A stretch of DNA of 64,000 nucleotides from CAUZIB01 sp963578805 (lineage in GTDB: Bacteria; Acidobacteriota; Vicinamibacteria; Vicinamibacterales; UBA8438): NCBI GenBank assembly GCA_963578805.1, contig CAUZDY010000013.1, forward strand, positions 1 to 64,000, written 5' to 3'. Positions within the stretch are counted from its first letter, which is position 1; the number at the start of each line of letters is the position of its first letter. The notes beneath the pieces are model-generated. The model was not told the origin of the DNA. It was given only the letters and a program-made list of their open reading frames with translations, and did no database searches. Shown piece after piece: positions 17,133-24,658 of the stretch. The position numbers and the translations under genes are program-made.

Positions 17133-18368
17133 CTACCTCACGCGAGTCGCCACCGACGCTGCGTGCGCGATCAGCCCTTCCGCGTTTGCCAGCGAAATCG
17201 CAGTGGGAGCCAGGCGCTGCAGGCCAGCACGGGTCAGCCGCTGCACGTTGCTGATGCGAACGAAGTCTGATGCGCTCAGTCCGCCCCGGAACCTGGCGGC
17301 GCCGTTGGTCGGGAGCACGTGGTTCGACCCGGTCGCATAGTCGCCGGCGGCCTGCGCCCCGTATGGTCCGACGAAGACCGTTCCGGCGTGTGTGAGGCGG
17401 CGCGCCACGCCTTCGGTTTCACACACGACATGCTCGGGTGCGATTTCATTGGAGAGCTTGATTGCCTCGCTCAGCGTACTCGTCACAATCGCCACTCCGT
17501 GGCGTGTCATTGAGGCACGCGCGGCTGGGTATAGGACAAGTCGCCTCCCGACCGCCTCGGCGACTATCTCCGCCAGCTTTGGGTTCGGTGTCAGCAGTAC
17601 GGCACGTGCATCGGGGTCGTGTTCTGCCTGGGCGACGAGGTCGGCGGCGATCCAGTCAGGGTGGCCGGCTTTGGCAACGATAACGATCTCGGTCGGACCA
17701 GCATAGAAATCGATCGGACAGTCGCCGGAAACACGTGCCTTCGCAGCCGCCACGTAGGCGTTCCCCGGACCGACGATCTTCTCGACTTTCGGTATTGATT
17801 CGGTACCGTAGGCCATGGCGGCGATGATGTGGGCCCCGCCGACCCGGTAGAGCCTTGACACCCCGGCCTCCAGTGCCGCGGCAAGCACCGCCGGTTCCGG
17901 GCGTGGACACGCCGCGATGATTGTCTGGACACCGGCTACCTGGGCGGGCAGGGCCGTCATCAGCAGCGATGATGGAAGCGGATACCGTCCGCCGGGGACG
18001 TAACAGGCAACCCGCTCGAGAGGAAGGACGCGCTGCTCGACAACAACGCCTGGAACGGTTGTGGTACGCCAGCTTTTTGGTACCTGTTTCGTTGCAACGC
18101 GACGTATAAGACGCGCTGCTTCCTTGATGGCACGGCGCACGGCCGGCGGTGTCTGCTTCGCCCCGCTCCGTATCTCTCGCCGGGATACTTCCAGTGGGCC
18201 GGTCACTCGGTCGAAACGCCGTGCGTAGTCCTGGAGTGCCCGGTCACCGCGCCGCCGGACGCCGCTCACGATCCGCGTGACCTGTGCCTCCACGACGGGG
18301 TCGCGCTTCTGCGCTCGGTCGAGCAGTCGCCTAACCGCCCTGGTATTTGACGAAGCGATTATTTTCAT
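17133..18368 (-). CDS. hisD: Histidinol dehydrogenase HisD
   Basis: A 411-residue zinc enzyme that oxidises L-histidinol to L-histidine in two NAD-dependent steps. Recognisable blocks are CYVPGGRYPLPSSLLMTALP, AGPTEIVIVA, QAEHDPDARAVL (with the metal-site Gln and His) and TGSNHVLPT. ATG 18368 fits the family length; the 33 residues before it in the open frame are unconserved and overlap the end of hisG. It lies 9 bp upstream of hisB and 22 bp after hisG. Confidence 0.95.
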   Translation of the reverse strand: MKIIASSNTRAVRRLLDRAQKRDPVVEAQVTRIVSGVRRRGDRALQDYARRFDRVTGPLEVSRREIRSGAKQTPPAVRRAIKEAARLIRRVATKQVPKSWRTTTVPGVVVEQRVLPLERVACYVPGGRYPLPSSLLMTALPAQVAGVQTIIAACPRPEPAVLAAALEAGVSRLYRVGGAHIIAAMAYGTESIPKVEKIVGPGNAYVAAAKARVSGDCPIDFYAGPTEIVIVAKAGHPDWIAADLVAQAEHDPDARAVLLTPNPKLAEIVAEAVGRRLVLYPAARASMTRHGVAIVTSTLSEAIKLSNEIAPEHVVCETEGVARRLTHAGTVFVGPYGAQAAGDYATGSNHVLPTNGAARFRGGLSASDFVRISNVQRLTRAGLQRLAPTAISLANAEGLIAHAASVATRVR

Positions 18369-18390
18369 CGATCTCCCTGCCACACGTTCT

Positions 18391-19272
18391 CTACAGAACG
18401 ATCTTGTTGAGCGGGTACTCCACGATACCCTGGCCACCGAGCGCCTTAAGTTTGGGGATAAGCTCACGGACGGTCCGCTCTTCGAGAATCGTCGTGATAG
18501 CGACCCAGTCCGGGTCGCTTAGCGGAGCGACGGTTGGCTTCTGAAGCGCCGGCAGCAGACGCAGTAATTGGTCGATGTTGCCACGTTCCACGTTAAGCAT
18601 CAGGCCAACACGACCTTGCGCTTCCATGGCCGCTCGTAATAAGAGTGCGATGTTGTCGAGTTTTTCCCGCTTCCATGGGTCGTCGACCGCCCGTTGACTT
18701 GCGATGAGCTGTGGGTTTGACTCCAGAACGGTGTCGATGATTCGGAGATGGTTAGCACGCAGCGTCGATCCTGTCTCTGTCGCTTCCACGATGGCGTCGG
18801 CCAGTCGCGGCGGTTTGACCTCAGTCGCACCCCAGGAGAACTCGACGTTAACCGAGACATTGAGCTTGGCAAAATACGATTCGGTGGCCCGCACCAGCTC
18901 GGTGGAGATCGTGCTTCCATCGAGGTCCTGTGGTGTTCGATACGTCGATGTCTCAGGCACGGCTAGGACCCACCGAACCTTTCGGAAGCTTTGTTTCGAG
19001 TAAATCAGGTCGGCGATGGTTACCACTGTCTGTCCCGTCGCGGCGTAATGTTCGGCAATCCAATCCTGTCCCGTCAGACCAGCGTCAACGGCGTCATCGG
19101 CGACATAGCGCGCCATCTCCTGAGCGCGAATCAGCGTGCACTCGATCGCAGGATCGTCGATGGTTGGAAAGTACGACCGAGGGCTCACATACACGTTGAA
19201 GCCCGCTCGAGCCAGGAGGTGAATGGTTGAATCTTGCAGCGATCCCTTCGGGATTCCCAGTCTCAGTGTCAT
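18391..19272 (-). CDS. hisG: ATP phosphoribosyltransferase HisG, long form
   Basis: A 293-residue long-form enzyme catalysing the first committed step, joining ATP and PRPP. The catalytic domains begin MTLRLGIPKGSLQD. The C-terminal ACT-like regulatory domain (about 215-293) is present, so histidine feedback inhibition is expected and no HisZ partner is needed. It is second in the operon, 57 bp after hisI. Its start is a good ATG. Confidence 0.95.
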   Translation of the reverse strand: MTLRLGIPKGSLQDSTIHLLARAGFNVYVSPRSYFPTIDDPAIECTLIRAQEMARYVADDAVDAGLTGQDWIAEHYAATGQTVVTIADLIYSKQSFRKVRWVLAVPETSTYRTPQDLDGSTISTELVRATESYFAKLNVSVNVEFSWGATEVKPPRLADAIVEATETGSTLRANHLRIIDTVLESNPQLIASQRAVDDPWKREKLDNIALLLRAAMEAQGRVGLMLNVERGNIDQLLRLLPALQKPTVAPLSDPDWVAITTILEERTVRELIPKLKALGGQGIVEYPLNKIVL

Positions 19273-19329
19273 GAACTCGTGTCTCCGCGATCTTGTGGTC
19301 TGCCGGTCCGTCTCATTGCCTCGAGGTCT

Positions 19330-19644
19330 TCACCCGTCCAGTTTCCGGAAGAAGCAAGTGCGTTCCCCAGTGTGACAGACGTTGCCGTCGCCGAGGCGGG
19401 TGACCCGGAGTAGGACGGTATCGTCGTCGCAATCGGTCAGCATCTGTTGCACCTTAAGTCGGTTGCCAGACGTTTCACCTTTCATCCAGATCCGCTGTCG
19501 CGTGCGACTGTAGAACGTAGCAAATCCGGTCGTTCTTGTCTGTTCCAGGGCCTGCTCGTCCATGAACCCGACCATCAATAGTTCGTCGGTTTCGTCGTCT
19601 TGGACGACCGCTGGTATGAGCCCATTTAATTTAGAAAAATCCAT
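19330..19644 (-). CDS. hisI: Phosphoribosyl-AMP cyclohydrolase HisI
   Basis: A 104-residue enzyme opening the adenine ring of PR-AMP. Zinc-ligand cysteines C72, C90 and C97 lie in the blocks LTDCDDDTV and VCHTGERTCFF, and the Asp triplet 71/73/75 is the magnesium site. It lacks the fused HisE pyrophosphohydrolase domain, so hisE must lie elsewhere. It is the first structural gene after the attenuator. A ribosome binding site AAAGGAA precedes the ATG by 8 bp. The terminator's T-run lies about 20 bp upstream of the start. Confidence 0.95.
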   Translation of the reverse strand: MDFSKLNGLIPAVVQDDETDELLMVGFMDEQALEQTRTTGFATFYSRTRQRIWMKGETSGNRLKVQQMLTDCDDDTVLLRVTRLGDGNVCHTGERTCFFRKLDG

Positions 19645-19663
19645 GGCCTATTCCTTTTGCCAC

Positions 19664-19689
19664 AAAAAAAGCCTCGCCAAAGGCGAGGC
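19664..19689 (-). terminator. Intrinsic terminator in the his leader (attenuator)
   Basis: Read on the minus strand, the perfect 8-bp stem GCCTCGCC / GGCGAGGC encloses a 3-nt loop TTT and is followed at once by seven T bases. It lies 20 bp upstream of the hisI start and about 86 nt downstream of the three His codons of the leader ORF. A strong terminator between promoter and first structural gene is the arrangement of an amino-acid attenuator, not of an operon end. Confidence 0.85.
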
Positions 19690-19726
19690 CGTGGTCGTGC
19701 CTGTATTGGTTCTGTATTGCTGTTGC

Positions 19727-19807
19727 TCAGAGCCAGGCGCACGCCCGCCGACCCGCCACTTGACGGGAATAGCAATGATGGTGCGTGGAGAAAAACTCCA
19801 AATACAT
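19727..19807 (-). CDS. hisL: his operon leader peptide with three consecutive histidines
   Basis: A 26-codon frame from ATG 19807 to TGA 19727. It begins MYLEFFSTHHHCYSRQ, with codons CAC CAT CAT for the three histidines. It sits between a TTGACA-type promoter and the intrinsic terminator at 19664-19689, directly ahead of hisI. In known his attenuators, ribosome stalling at His codons when charged tRNA-His is scarce favours an antiterminator, and this layout matches. No clear Shine-Dalgarno sequence precedes the ATG, and the leader may be nearly leaderless. The antiterminator pairing was not computed. Confidence 0.7.
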   Translation of the reverse strand: MYLEFFSTHHHCYSRQVAGRRACAWL

Positions 19808-19817
19808 CGTAAGAGAT

Positions 19818-19847
19818 ACACTAGCCTAGCCTCCGCAAAACTGTCAA
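19818..19847 (-). promoter_or_regulatory. Putative his operon promoter
   Basis: On the minus strand there is a consensus -35 TTGACA (19847-19842), then 18 bp, then TAGTGT (19823-19818), a weak -10. Transcription would begin a few bases before the leader ATG. The -35 is one arm of a perfect inverted repeat (TGTCAA-n3-TTGACA) spanning 19842-19856. Confidence 0.45.
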
Positions 19848-19885
19848 ATATTGACAAGTCACAACTGGCAGGGAGGAAAGAGAGG

Positions 19886-20356
19886 ATGTTGATGACTGAC
19901 GTCAGACTGGTTGGGCTTCTGGTGGCAGCGTTGATTCTCGTGTGGAGACCGACCACCGCACAAGACACCAGTGAGGCTGCGGCCCGCGCCACCCTGGACC
20001 AGTATGTCGAGGCGTGGAACGCTGGAGACAATGAAGCGATTGTGCGGGCCAGTAACTTTCCGCGGCTGAGTATCGGTCCCGCCGGGCAGGTTGTGGTACG
20101 CCAGAGCTCCGAAGATATCGAGACAGATTTCGATCTGCTTCGGCAGGCCGAGGGGTGGGATTATACGACGTTCGACCTCGTCGAAGCGGTTCATGTGGCA
20201 CCCGATAAAGTGCACTACAGGGTCGTGTCAAGCCGACGACGTTCGGACGGTAGTGCATATCGGACCGGTCCAGCTCTATACATTGTGACCCGACAGAATG
20301 GCCGCTGGGGCCTTCAGCTACAGTCGATCCTGCCACCGACGTTCACAGCGCAGTAG
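19886..20356 (+). CDS. Exported NTF2-like (SnoaL-type) protein
   Basis: A 156-residue protein with a signal peptide (about 1-25, ending PTTAQ) and one NTF2-like alpha+beta fold. ATLDQYVEAWNAGDNEAI is the typical first helix and the C-terminus WGLQLQSILPP the last strand. It has no catalytic residues I can assign; such proteins often bind small ligands. ATG 19886 follows GGGAGG by 9 bp; ATG 19892 is an alternative. It is divergent from the his operon, and its last 14 bp overlap the convergent regulator gene. Confidence 0.75.
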   Translation: MLMTDVRLVGLLVAALILVWRPTTAQDTSEAAARATLDQYVEAWNAGDNEAIVRASNFPRLSIGPAGQVVVRQSSEDIETDFDLLRQAEGWDYTTFDLVEAVHVAPDKVHYRVVSSRRRSDGSAYRTGPALYIVTRQNGRWGLQLQSILPPTFTAQ

Positions 20357-20774
20357 GGGGTTCTCGTCCGACCATGACTTCGGTCGCTTTGATGACCGCG
20401 ATCGCTTCATCACCTCTCTGTAGACGAAGTTCATCGAGCGCGTCACGTGTGATGATTGCTGTTAGCGACTGGTCCCCGACGCGCAACCGCACCTGCGCCA
20501 AAAGTCCGTCCCGCCGCACCTCCTCGACCACCCCGCTGAGGCGGTTCCGGCCGCTCAGCGCGATCAGTACACCTGAATTCGTCCTCCGCCGGCGGGACCG
20601 GGGAGCCGTGGTGCTTCGTTGGACGAGGAGGCGGCTGACCTCAGCGTCATCGATTCGGTGATGCCCACCCTCGGTCTGAATGCTTCGGACACTGCCCTTA
20701 TAGATCCACTGTTTTAGCGTCGAGTACGCCACACCCAGTCGACCCGCGGCCTCTCGGACGGTTAAAAGTGACAT
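20343..20774 (-). CDS. Helix-turn-helix regulator with molybdate-binding TOBE domain
   Basis: A 143-residue protein. Residues 1-50 form an excisionase/MerR-like winged helix-turn-helix (LTVREAAGRLGVAYSTLKQW). Residues about 70-135 form a TOBE/molbindin domain (SGVVEEVRRDGLLAQVRLRVGD). It thus resembles ModE in function but with a different DNA-binding domain. It is divergent from modA, separated by a 65-bp A+T-rich gap containing an inverted repeat, which strongly suggests molybdate-responsive control of modABC and of itself. Confidence 0.82.
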   Translation of the reverse strand: MSLLTVREAAGRLGVAYSTLKQWIYKGSVRSIQTEGGHHRIDDAEVSRLLVQRSTTAPRSRRRRTNSGVLIALSGRNRLSGVVEEVRRDGLLAQVRLRVGDQSLTAIITRDALDELRLQRGDEAIAVIKATEVMVGREPPTAL

Positions 20775-20805
20775 AATTGTACCTATTCGCCCTTAATCGT
20801 TTGAG

Positions 20806-20835
20806 TAAACAGATTTAATCATACTAAATTGTTTA
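20806..20835. promoter_or_regulatory. Putative operator between the molybdate regulator and modA
   Basis: Inverted repeat of TAAACAGATTTA (20806-20817) and TAAATTGTTTA (20825-20835); the arms are complementary apart from one extra base. It ends 4 bp before the modA ATG, so a bound protein would block the modA start region. The likely ligand is the HTH-TOBE protein encoded divergently. modA has no visible Shine-Dalgarno sequence here. Confidence 0.5.
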
Positions 20836-20839
20836 TTAA

Positions 20840-21631
20840 ATGATCGCACGCCTGGCCCTCTTGTTCGTGACGACTTTTACCGTGTCAGCCTGTGGTCTTG
20901 GCGGCACCCGTTCAGGTTCAAGCGACTCCCCGCGGATACTGGTGTCAGTGGCGGTCAGCCTGTCCGATGCTTTACGTAGAGCCGCGGACGAATTCGAGAG
21001 GACCACCGGTGTGGCTGTTGACCTCAACGTCGGCGGCTCAGACACACTGGCGACTCAACTGCTCGCTGGTGCGAGTGGCGATTTGTTTGTCAGCGCCGAT
21101 ACCAGACAGATGGATCGCGTGGAAGCTGGCGGCCGAATCATCACTTCAACCCGGGTCGATCTGTTCTCGAACCAGCTCGTCGTCGTGAGTGACGTCGACC
21201 TGGCCGGTTACGTTTCGGGAATCAGAGATCTTGAGGGCTCACGTGTGCGTCGGATTGCCATGGGCGATCCAGAGTCGGTTCCAGCGGGCGTCTACGCTCA
21301 AAAGTTCCTAAAGTCGGTGGGCGTTTGGGACACAGTGCGGTTCAAGGTGGTGCCCACTCGGAGTGTCAGGGCGGCGCTCGCCGCCGTAGAGGCGGGCAAC
21401 GCAGATGTCGGAGTCGTTTACCAAACAGATGTGGCTCTGGCCGAGAACGTCGCTATCGCGTTTGTTATTCCGGTCGAACAGGGGCCACGGATACGATATG
21501 TCGCCGCCGTCACTGCCGGGGCGCCACACGAATCCGCCGCGAAACAGCTGTTGAACTTCCTTCGCGCGTCACGTGCCAGACGTATCTTCGAGGACGCTGG
21601 ATTCATCGCGCTGAGAGGTGGGCCGCCGTGA
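20840..21631 (+). CDS. modA: Molybdate ABC transporter substrate-binding lipoprotein ModA
   Basis: A 263-residue periplasmic binding protein. The lipoprotein signal ends in TVSAC with Cys18 as the lipidation site. The binding domain begins ILVSVAVSLSDALRRAADEF, the ModA signature around the oxyanion-binding Ser residues; MGDPESVPAGVYAQKFL and VGVVYQTDVA are further conserved blocks. It captures molybdate or tungstate for ModBC. The stop overlaps modB as GTGA. The signal peptide fixes the start at ATG 20840. Confidence 0.93.
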   Translation: MIARLALLFVTTFTVSACGLGGTRSGSSDSPRILVSVAVSLSDALRRAADEFERTTGVAVDLNVGGSDTLATQLLAGASGDLFVSADTRQMDRVEAGGRIITSTRVDLFSNQLVVVSDVDLAGYVSGIRDLEGSRVRRIAMGDPESVPAGVYAQKFLKSVGVWDTVRFKVVPTRSVRAALAAVEAGNADVGVVYQTDVALAENVAIAFVIPVEQGPRIRYVAAVTAGAPHESAAKQLLNFLRASRARRIFEDAGFIALRGGPP

Positions 21632-22287
21632 ATTTTGAGTTGATGCGAGTGGTGCTGTTCAGTGTGGGCATGGCGGCACTGGCGACGGTCGTGATGTTGC
21701 CACCGGGTATCGCGCTGGCCTGGATCCTTGTTCGACGACCGTTTCCAGGCCGGACGGTTGTGGAGACACTGATATCGCTTCCCCTCGTACTCCCGCCAGT
21801 GGCCACCGGACTGATTTTGCTCAGGTTGTTCGGACGTCGTGGGTTAATTGGTCAATGGTTCGACCAGCTCGGAATCGAGGTGATCTTCACCTGGAAAGCA
21901 GTTGTTCTCGCGATGGCCGTGATGGGGCTGCCACTGCTGGTTCGGGCGGCCCGGAGTGGCTTCGAACAGGTCGACCGGAGGTACGAGCAGATCGCGGCCA
22001 CCCTTGGTGCCCACCCGGTCCGAGTGTTTCTGACGATCAGTCTACCGCTCGCGAGTCGAGGCGTGATGGCCGGTGCCGTGCTTGGCTTTTCACGCGCCCT
22101 TGGAGAGTTTGGTGCGACCGTCATGATCGCGGGAACGTTACCGGGCACCCGAACGCTTTCCACCTCGATCTATGTCTACACCCAGACCGGACAAGACGCG
22201 TCGGCGACAGTCCTACTCGCGGCGGCTGCACTCGTGGCGTTCGCTGCACTTTTCGTCTCGAATCGCCTGAGCGCCGTAGGGTTGTAG
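21628..22287 (+). CDS. modB: Molybdate ABC transporter permease ModB
   Basis: A 219-residue permease with about five transmembrane helices. The coupling motif EQIAATLGAHPVRVFLTISLPLA, followed by FSRALGEFGATVMIAG, is the ModB EAA-loop region. GTG 21628 overlaps the modA stop (GTGA) and gives the usual ModB length; the open frame upstream of it is antisense noise inside modA. It forms the membrane channel with ModC as motor. Confidence 0.94.
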   Translation: MNFELMRVVLFSVGMAALATVVMLPPGIALAWILVRRPFPGRTVVETLISLPLVLPPVATGLILLRLFGRRGLIGQWFDQLGIEVIFTWKAVVLAMAVMGLPLLVRAARSGFEQVDRRYEQIAATLGAHPVRVFLTISLPLASRGVMAGAVLGFSRALGEFGATVMIAGTLPGTRTLSTSIYVYTQTGQDASATVLLAAAALVAFAALFVSNRLSAVGL

Positions 22288-22313
22288 TCTGTGCTTCCGA
22301 TGACGAGAAACGG

Positions 22314-23024
22314 ATGTCGGTGATGGCGGGTGTCCCGATCGTACTCGACTTCACTGTGCACCAGGGCTCGTTCACCCTCGAGATTCACCAGCGTTTCGAG
22401 GCCCAGGCGGTCGCGCTGTTTGGTCCCTCGGGTGCAGGGAAGACGACAGTGCTCGAGTCAATCGCTGGTCTTCGCCGTCCGACGGCCGGTGTGATCAAGG
22501 TTGGCGGGCATGTGCTGTTCAACTCAGCAGACAACCTCGATCTCCAGCCCCACGCGCGCGGTATCGGTTATGTTCCGCAAGACGTAGCGCTGTTTCCCCA
22601 TATGAGCGTGCGCAAGAACATCTTCTACGGCACCGGCTGCGGCGCGTCGATGTCGCCTGATACGGTGCTTCGACTCCTGGAAATTTCTCCGCTCGTCGAT
22701 CGCAGCGTTACGGGACTTTCAGGGGGCGAGCGACAACGTGTCGCGATTGCCCGCGCCCTCATGTCCGGACCAGAACTGCTGTTGCTCGACGAGCCATTGG
22801 CGGCGGTCGAGCAATCTTTACGGAAACGGATCCTGCCGTATATTGAGCGTGTGCGCGAGGAGCTAAGGACACCGCTGATCTACGTGTCCCATTCCCCCGA
22901 TGAGGTGCGACAGATTGCCGACCGAGTGATCACGCTTGAAGAGGGGCGGGTCGTGGAGTCGTCGACCGAGCATTGTCGACCAACCGAAGGGCGCTCTACG
23001 GCAGACCGACGCCGATTACCGTGA
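22314..23024 (+). CDS. modC: Molybdate ABC transporter ATPase ModC, lacking the TOBE domain
   Basis: A 236-residue ABC ATPase. Walker A GPSGAGKTT is at 37-45, the Q-loop at YVPQD, the signature LSGGERQRV at 135-143, Walker B LLLLDE at 155-160, and the switch His in YVSHSPDEV. The D-loop reads AVEQ where the family normally has ALD. It ends after the ATPase core, whereas E. coli ModC is about 350 residues with a C-terminal molybdate-binding TOBE domain. In this locus the TOBE domain occurs in the separate regulator. ATG 22314 is the best start, though the ribosome binding site is weak. The 3' end overlaps the convergent transporter gene by 29 bp. Confidence 0.9.
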   Translation: MSVMAGVPIVLDFTVHQGSFTLEIHQRFEAQAVALFGPSGAGKTTVLESIAGLRRPTAGVIKVGGHVLFNSADNLDLQPHARGIGYVPQDVALFPHMSVRKNIFYGTGCGASMSPDTVLRLLEISPLVDRSVTGLSGGERQRVAIARALMSGPELLLLDEPLAAVEQSLRKRILPYIERVREELRTPLIYVSHSPDEVRQIADRVITLEEGRVVESSTEHCRPTEGRSTADRRRLP

Positions 23025-24288
23025 AGAGCAGGAAGCATATCAATGCTCCCACGACCGTCATGGAAAGTCCCCACGCCATCAGTTGATTGAAAAGCTTTCG
23101 GCTATCTTCGTGCGTCGGTGCGGCGGCCATACAGAGGGCACCAAGTGTGGACAGTGCCGAGACGTCGACCAGGTGAGCGCCGATGTTCATCGAAGAAGCG
23201 ATGGCTAGCGGCTCTACGCCACCCAACTGTTCGGCCAGGCCAGGTACGGTTGGAAGGAACGCCGGCAGAACGACACCGGACGTACTGCTATAGATCGAGA
23301 TAAAGCCGGTCGAGAAGGCGACGACTGCCGTGACACTTCGCGGCGTAGACAGGCCGGCGAGCAGTTGAGTGAACAAAGCGAGACCACCGGTTTTATCCAA
23401 CACAGAAATCAGCACCGTGACGCCGCAGACCATCATGATGACCCGCCAGGGCATTAGCGTCACCGCCCTAAGTTCGTCACCGGCTCTGAGGAGCGAGAGG
23501 AGAACCGCTGCGGCGAATGCGCCAAGTCCGATATTGACGTCAAACAGGATGACACCCACGAGGAGGCTCCCGATCACGGTGACGGTGATCCAGTGGGTCG
23601 AATTGAACAGCGTCCTGCCGTCAGTCGACGTCGCGTCTGATGGATCGCTCGGGGGTACGTCCAGCGCGCCCTGGTGGTAGCGCCCCAGCAGGCGCCATCC
23701 GCCGAATAGGAAGTACGCCAGAAACGCAATGACGATATGAGCCAGCATGTTGTTGATGTACGTCATCCGCTCGAAACCATCGAGGCCGATCTCGGCCATG
23801 ACGTCGTTGACGATGATCCCCGTTGGGGCGATGGGTGACAGTGACCCCGCGTTCGCGCCATTGCCGACCATGATCGCCATCAGGAAGGCCGGGATACCGA
23901 CCTGACCGGCGACCGCCATCGCCATCGGTGCTACCAACGCCGTTGACGCGATGTTGCCCGGGCCAACCGAGGCCAGAACGAATGCCAGCAGGAAGAACAT
24001 CATTGGCATGATACCGACGTTACCGCGGCAGTACCGAACCGCTTGGTGGGCAATAAGACCAAGTGTGCCGTTGGCCTGGGCCTGCGAGAACAGCAGGGTC
24101 ACACCCGCCAGCGTGAGGAAGAGCCGGGTCGGGAAGCCGGCTATGACCTCATTCGCGCTCATCCCCGATACGTACACGCCGGTTATCCACGCGAGAGCTA
24201 TGGCAAGAAAGCCGACGTGAAGGCGGATTGTGCAACTGACCACGATCGCAACGAGCAGGGCACCGAGCGACACTACAGCAGGATCCAT
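22996..24288 (-). CDS. Anion/dicarboxylate transporter (MatC/SLC13-like)
   Basis: A 430-residue polytopic protein with about 11-12 transmembrane helices. The N-terminus (LGALLVAIVVSCTIRLHVGF) resembles the MatC dicarboxylate-carrier N-terminal domain, and GPGNIASTALVAPMAMAVA resembles the first substrate-loop repeat of ion-transporter superfamily carriers. Substrate is probably a di- or tricarboxylate, but this is family-level inference. It is convergent with modC, with a short 3' overlap, and has no operon partner. Confidence 0.68.
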   Translation of the reverse strand: MDPAVVSLGALLVAIVVSCTIRLHVGFLAIALAWITGVYVSGMSANEVIAGFPTRLFLTLAGVTLLFSQAQANGTLGLIAHQAVRYCRGNVGIMPMMFFLLAFVLASVGPGNIASTALVAPMAMAVAGQVGIPAFLMAIMVGNGANAGSLSPIAPTGIIVNDVMAEIGLDGFERMTYINNMLAHIVIAFLAYFLFGGWRLLGRYHQGALDVPPSDPSDATSTDGRTLFNSTHWITVTVIGSLLVGVILFDVNIGLGAFAAAVLLSLLRAGDELRAVTLMPWRVIMMVCGVTVLISVLDKTGGLALFTQLLAGLSTPRSVTAVVAFSTGFISIYSSTSGVVLPAFLPTVPGLAEQLGGVEPLAIASSMNIGAHLVDVSALSTLGALCMAAAPTHEDSRKLFNQLMAWGLSMTVVGALICFLLFTVIGVGLP

Positions 24289-24349
24289 CGGTCGCGAGTA
24301 TAGATCACAGACCGAACATGGCCTGAAAATCTGAGACGATACATTCTGA

Positions 24350-24640
24350 GCGGCGGAGGGTTAAACTGGTGCGCGCCGGGGCAGACGCGGGACTTTTACG
24401 ACACGAAGACACGGTGGTTATCGGTCTTGGGGCTGATACGGTGACCGGGTTCCCCGCGACGATTGCGACGCAGGGTAACATCGGACATGGGTTGTCCACC
24501 GTTGGACCGATGTCGAGCTATGCGCACCTTTACAGCGCGAGCAAGAGACCTCTGACGCTGGCCATCTGGATTGGTCGGTTTGAGGTCTTAACGGTACTAG
24601 CATTACTCCGACCCGAAGCGTGGTCGTCGGCTCACTGGAA
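24350..24640 (+). pseudogene. TrkH-type potassium transporter, C-terminal remnant with internal deletion
   Basis: The frame contains TQGNIGHGLSTVGPM and, further on, LAIWIGRFEVLTVLALLRPEAW, the last pore loop and terminal helix of TrkH/KtrB. About 30 residues before this, VKLVRAGAD resembles the GG-hK-hhR segment that normally lies near 100 residues upstream, so an internal block is missing. The rest of TrkH is absent: the transporter gene on the other strand occupies that place. The frame also runs past the natural end without a stop. This is a decayed remnant. Confidence 0.6.
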
Positions 24641-24658
24641 CGGCACCAACCAATTAAC

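Noticed and set aside
16641..17270. Long plus-strand frame inside hisB and hisD
   Set aside because: It is the antisense shadow of two well-conserved his genes and has no family resemblance; G+C-rich sequence gives many such frames.
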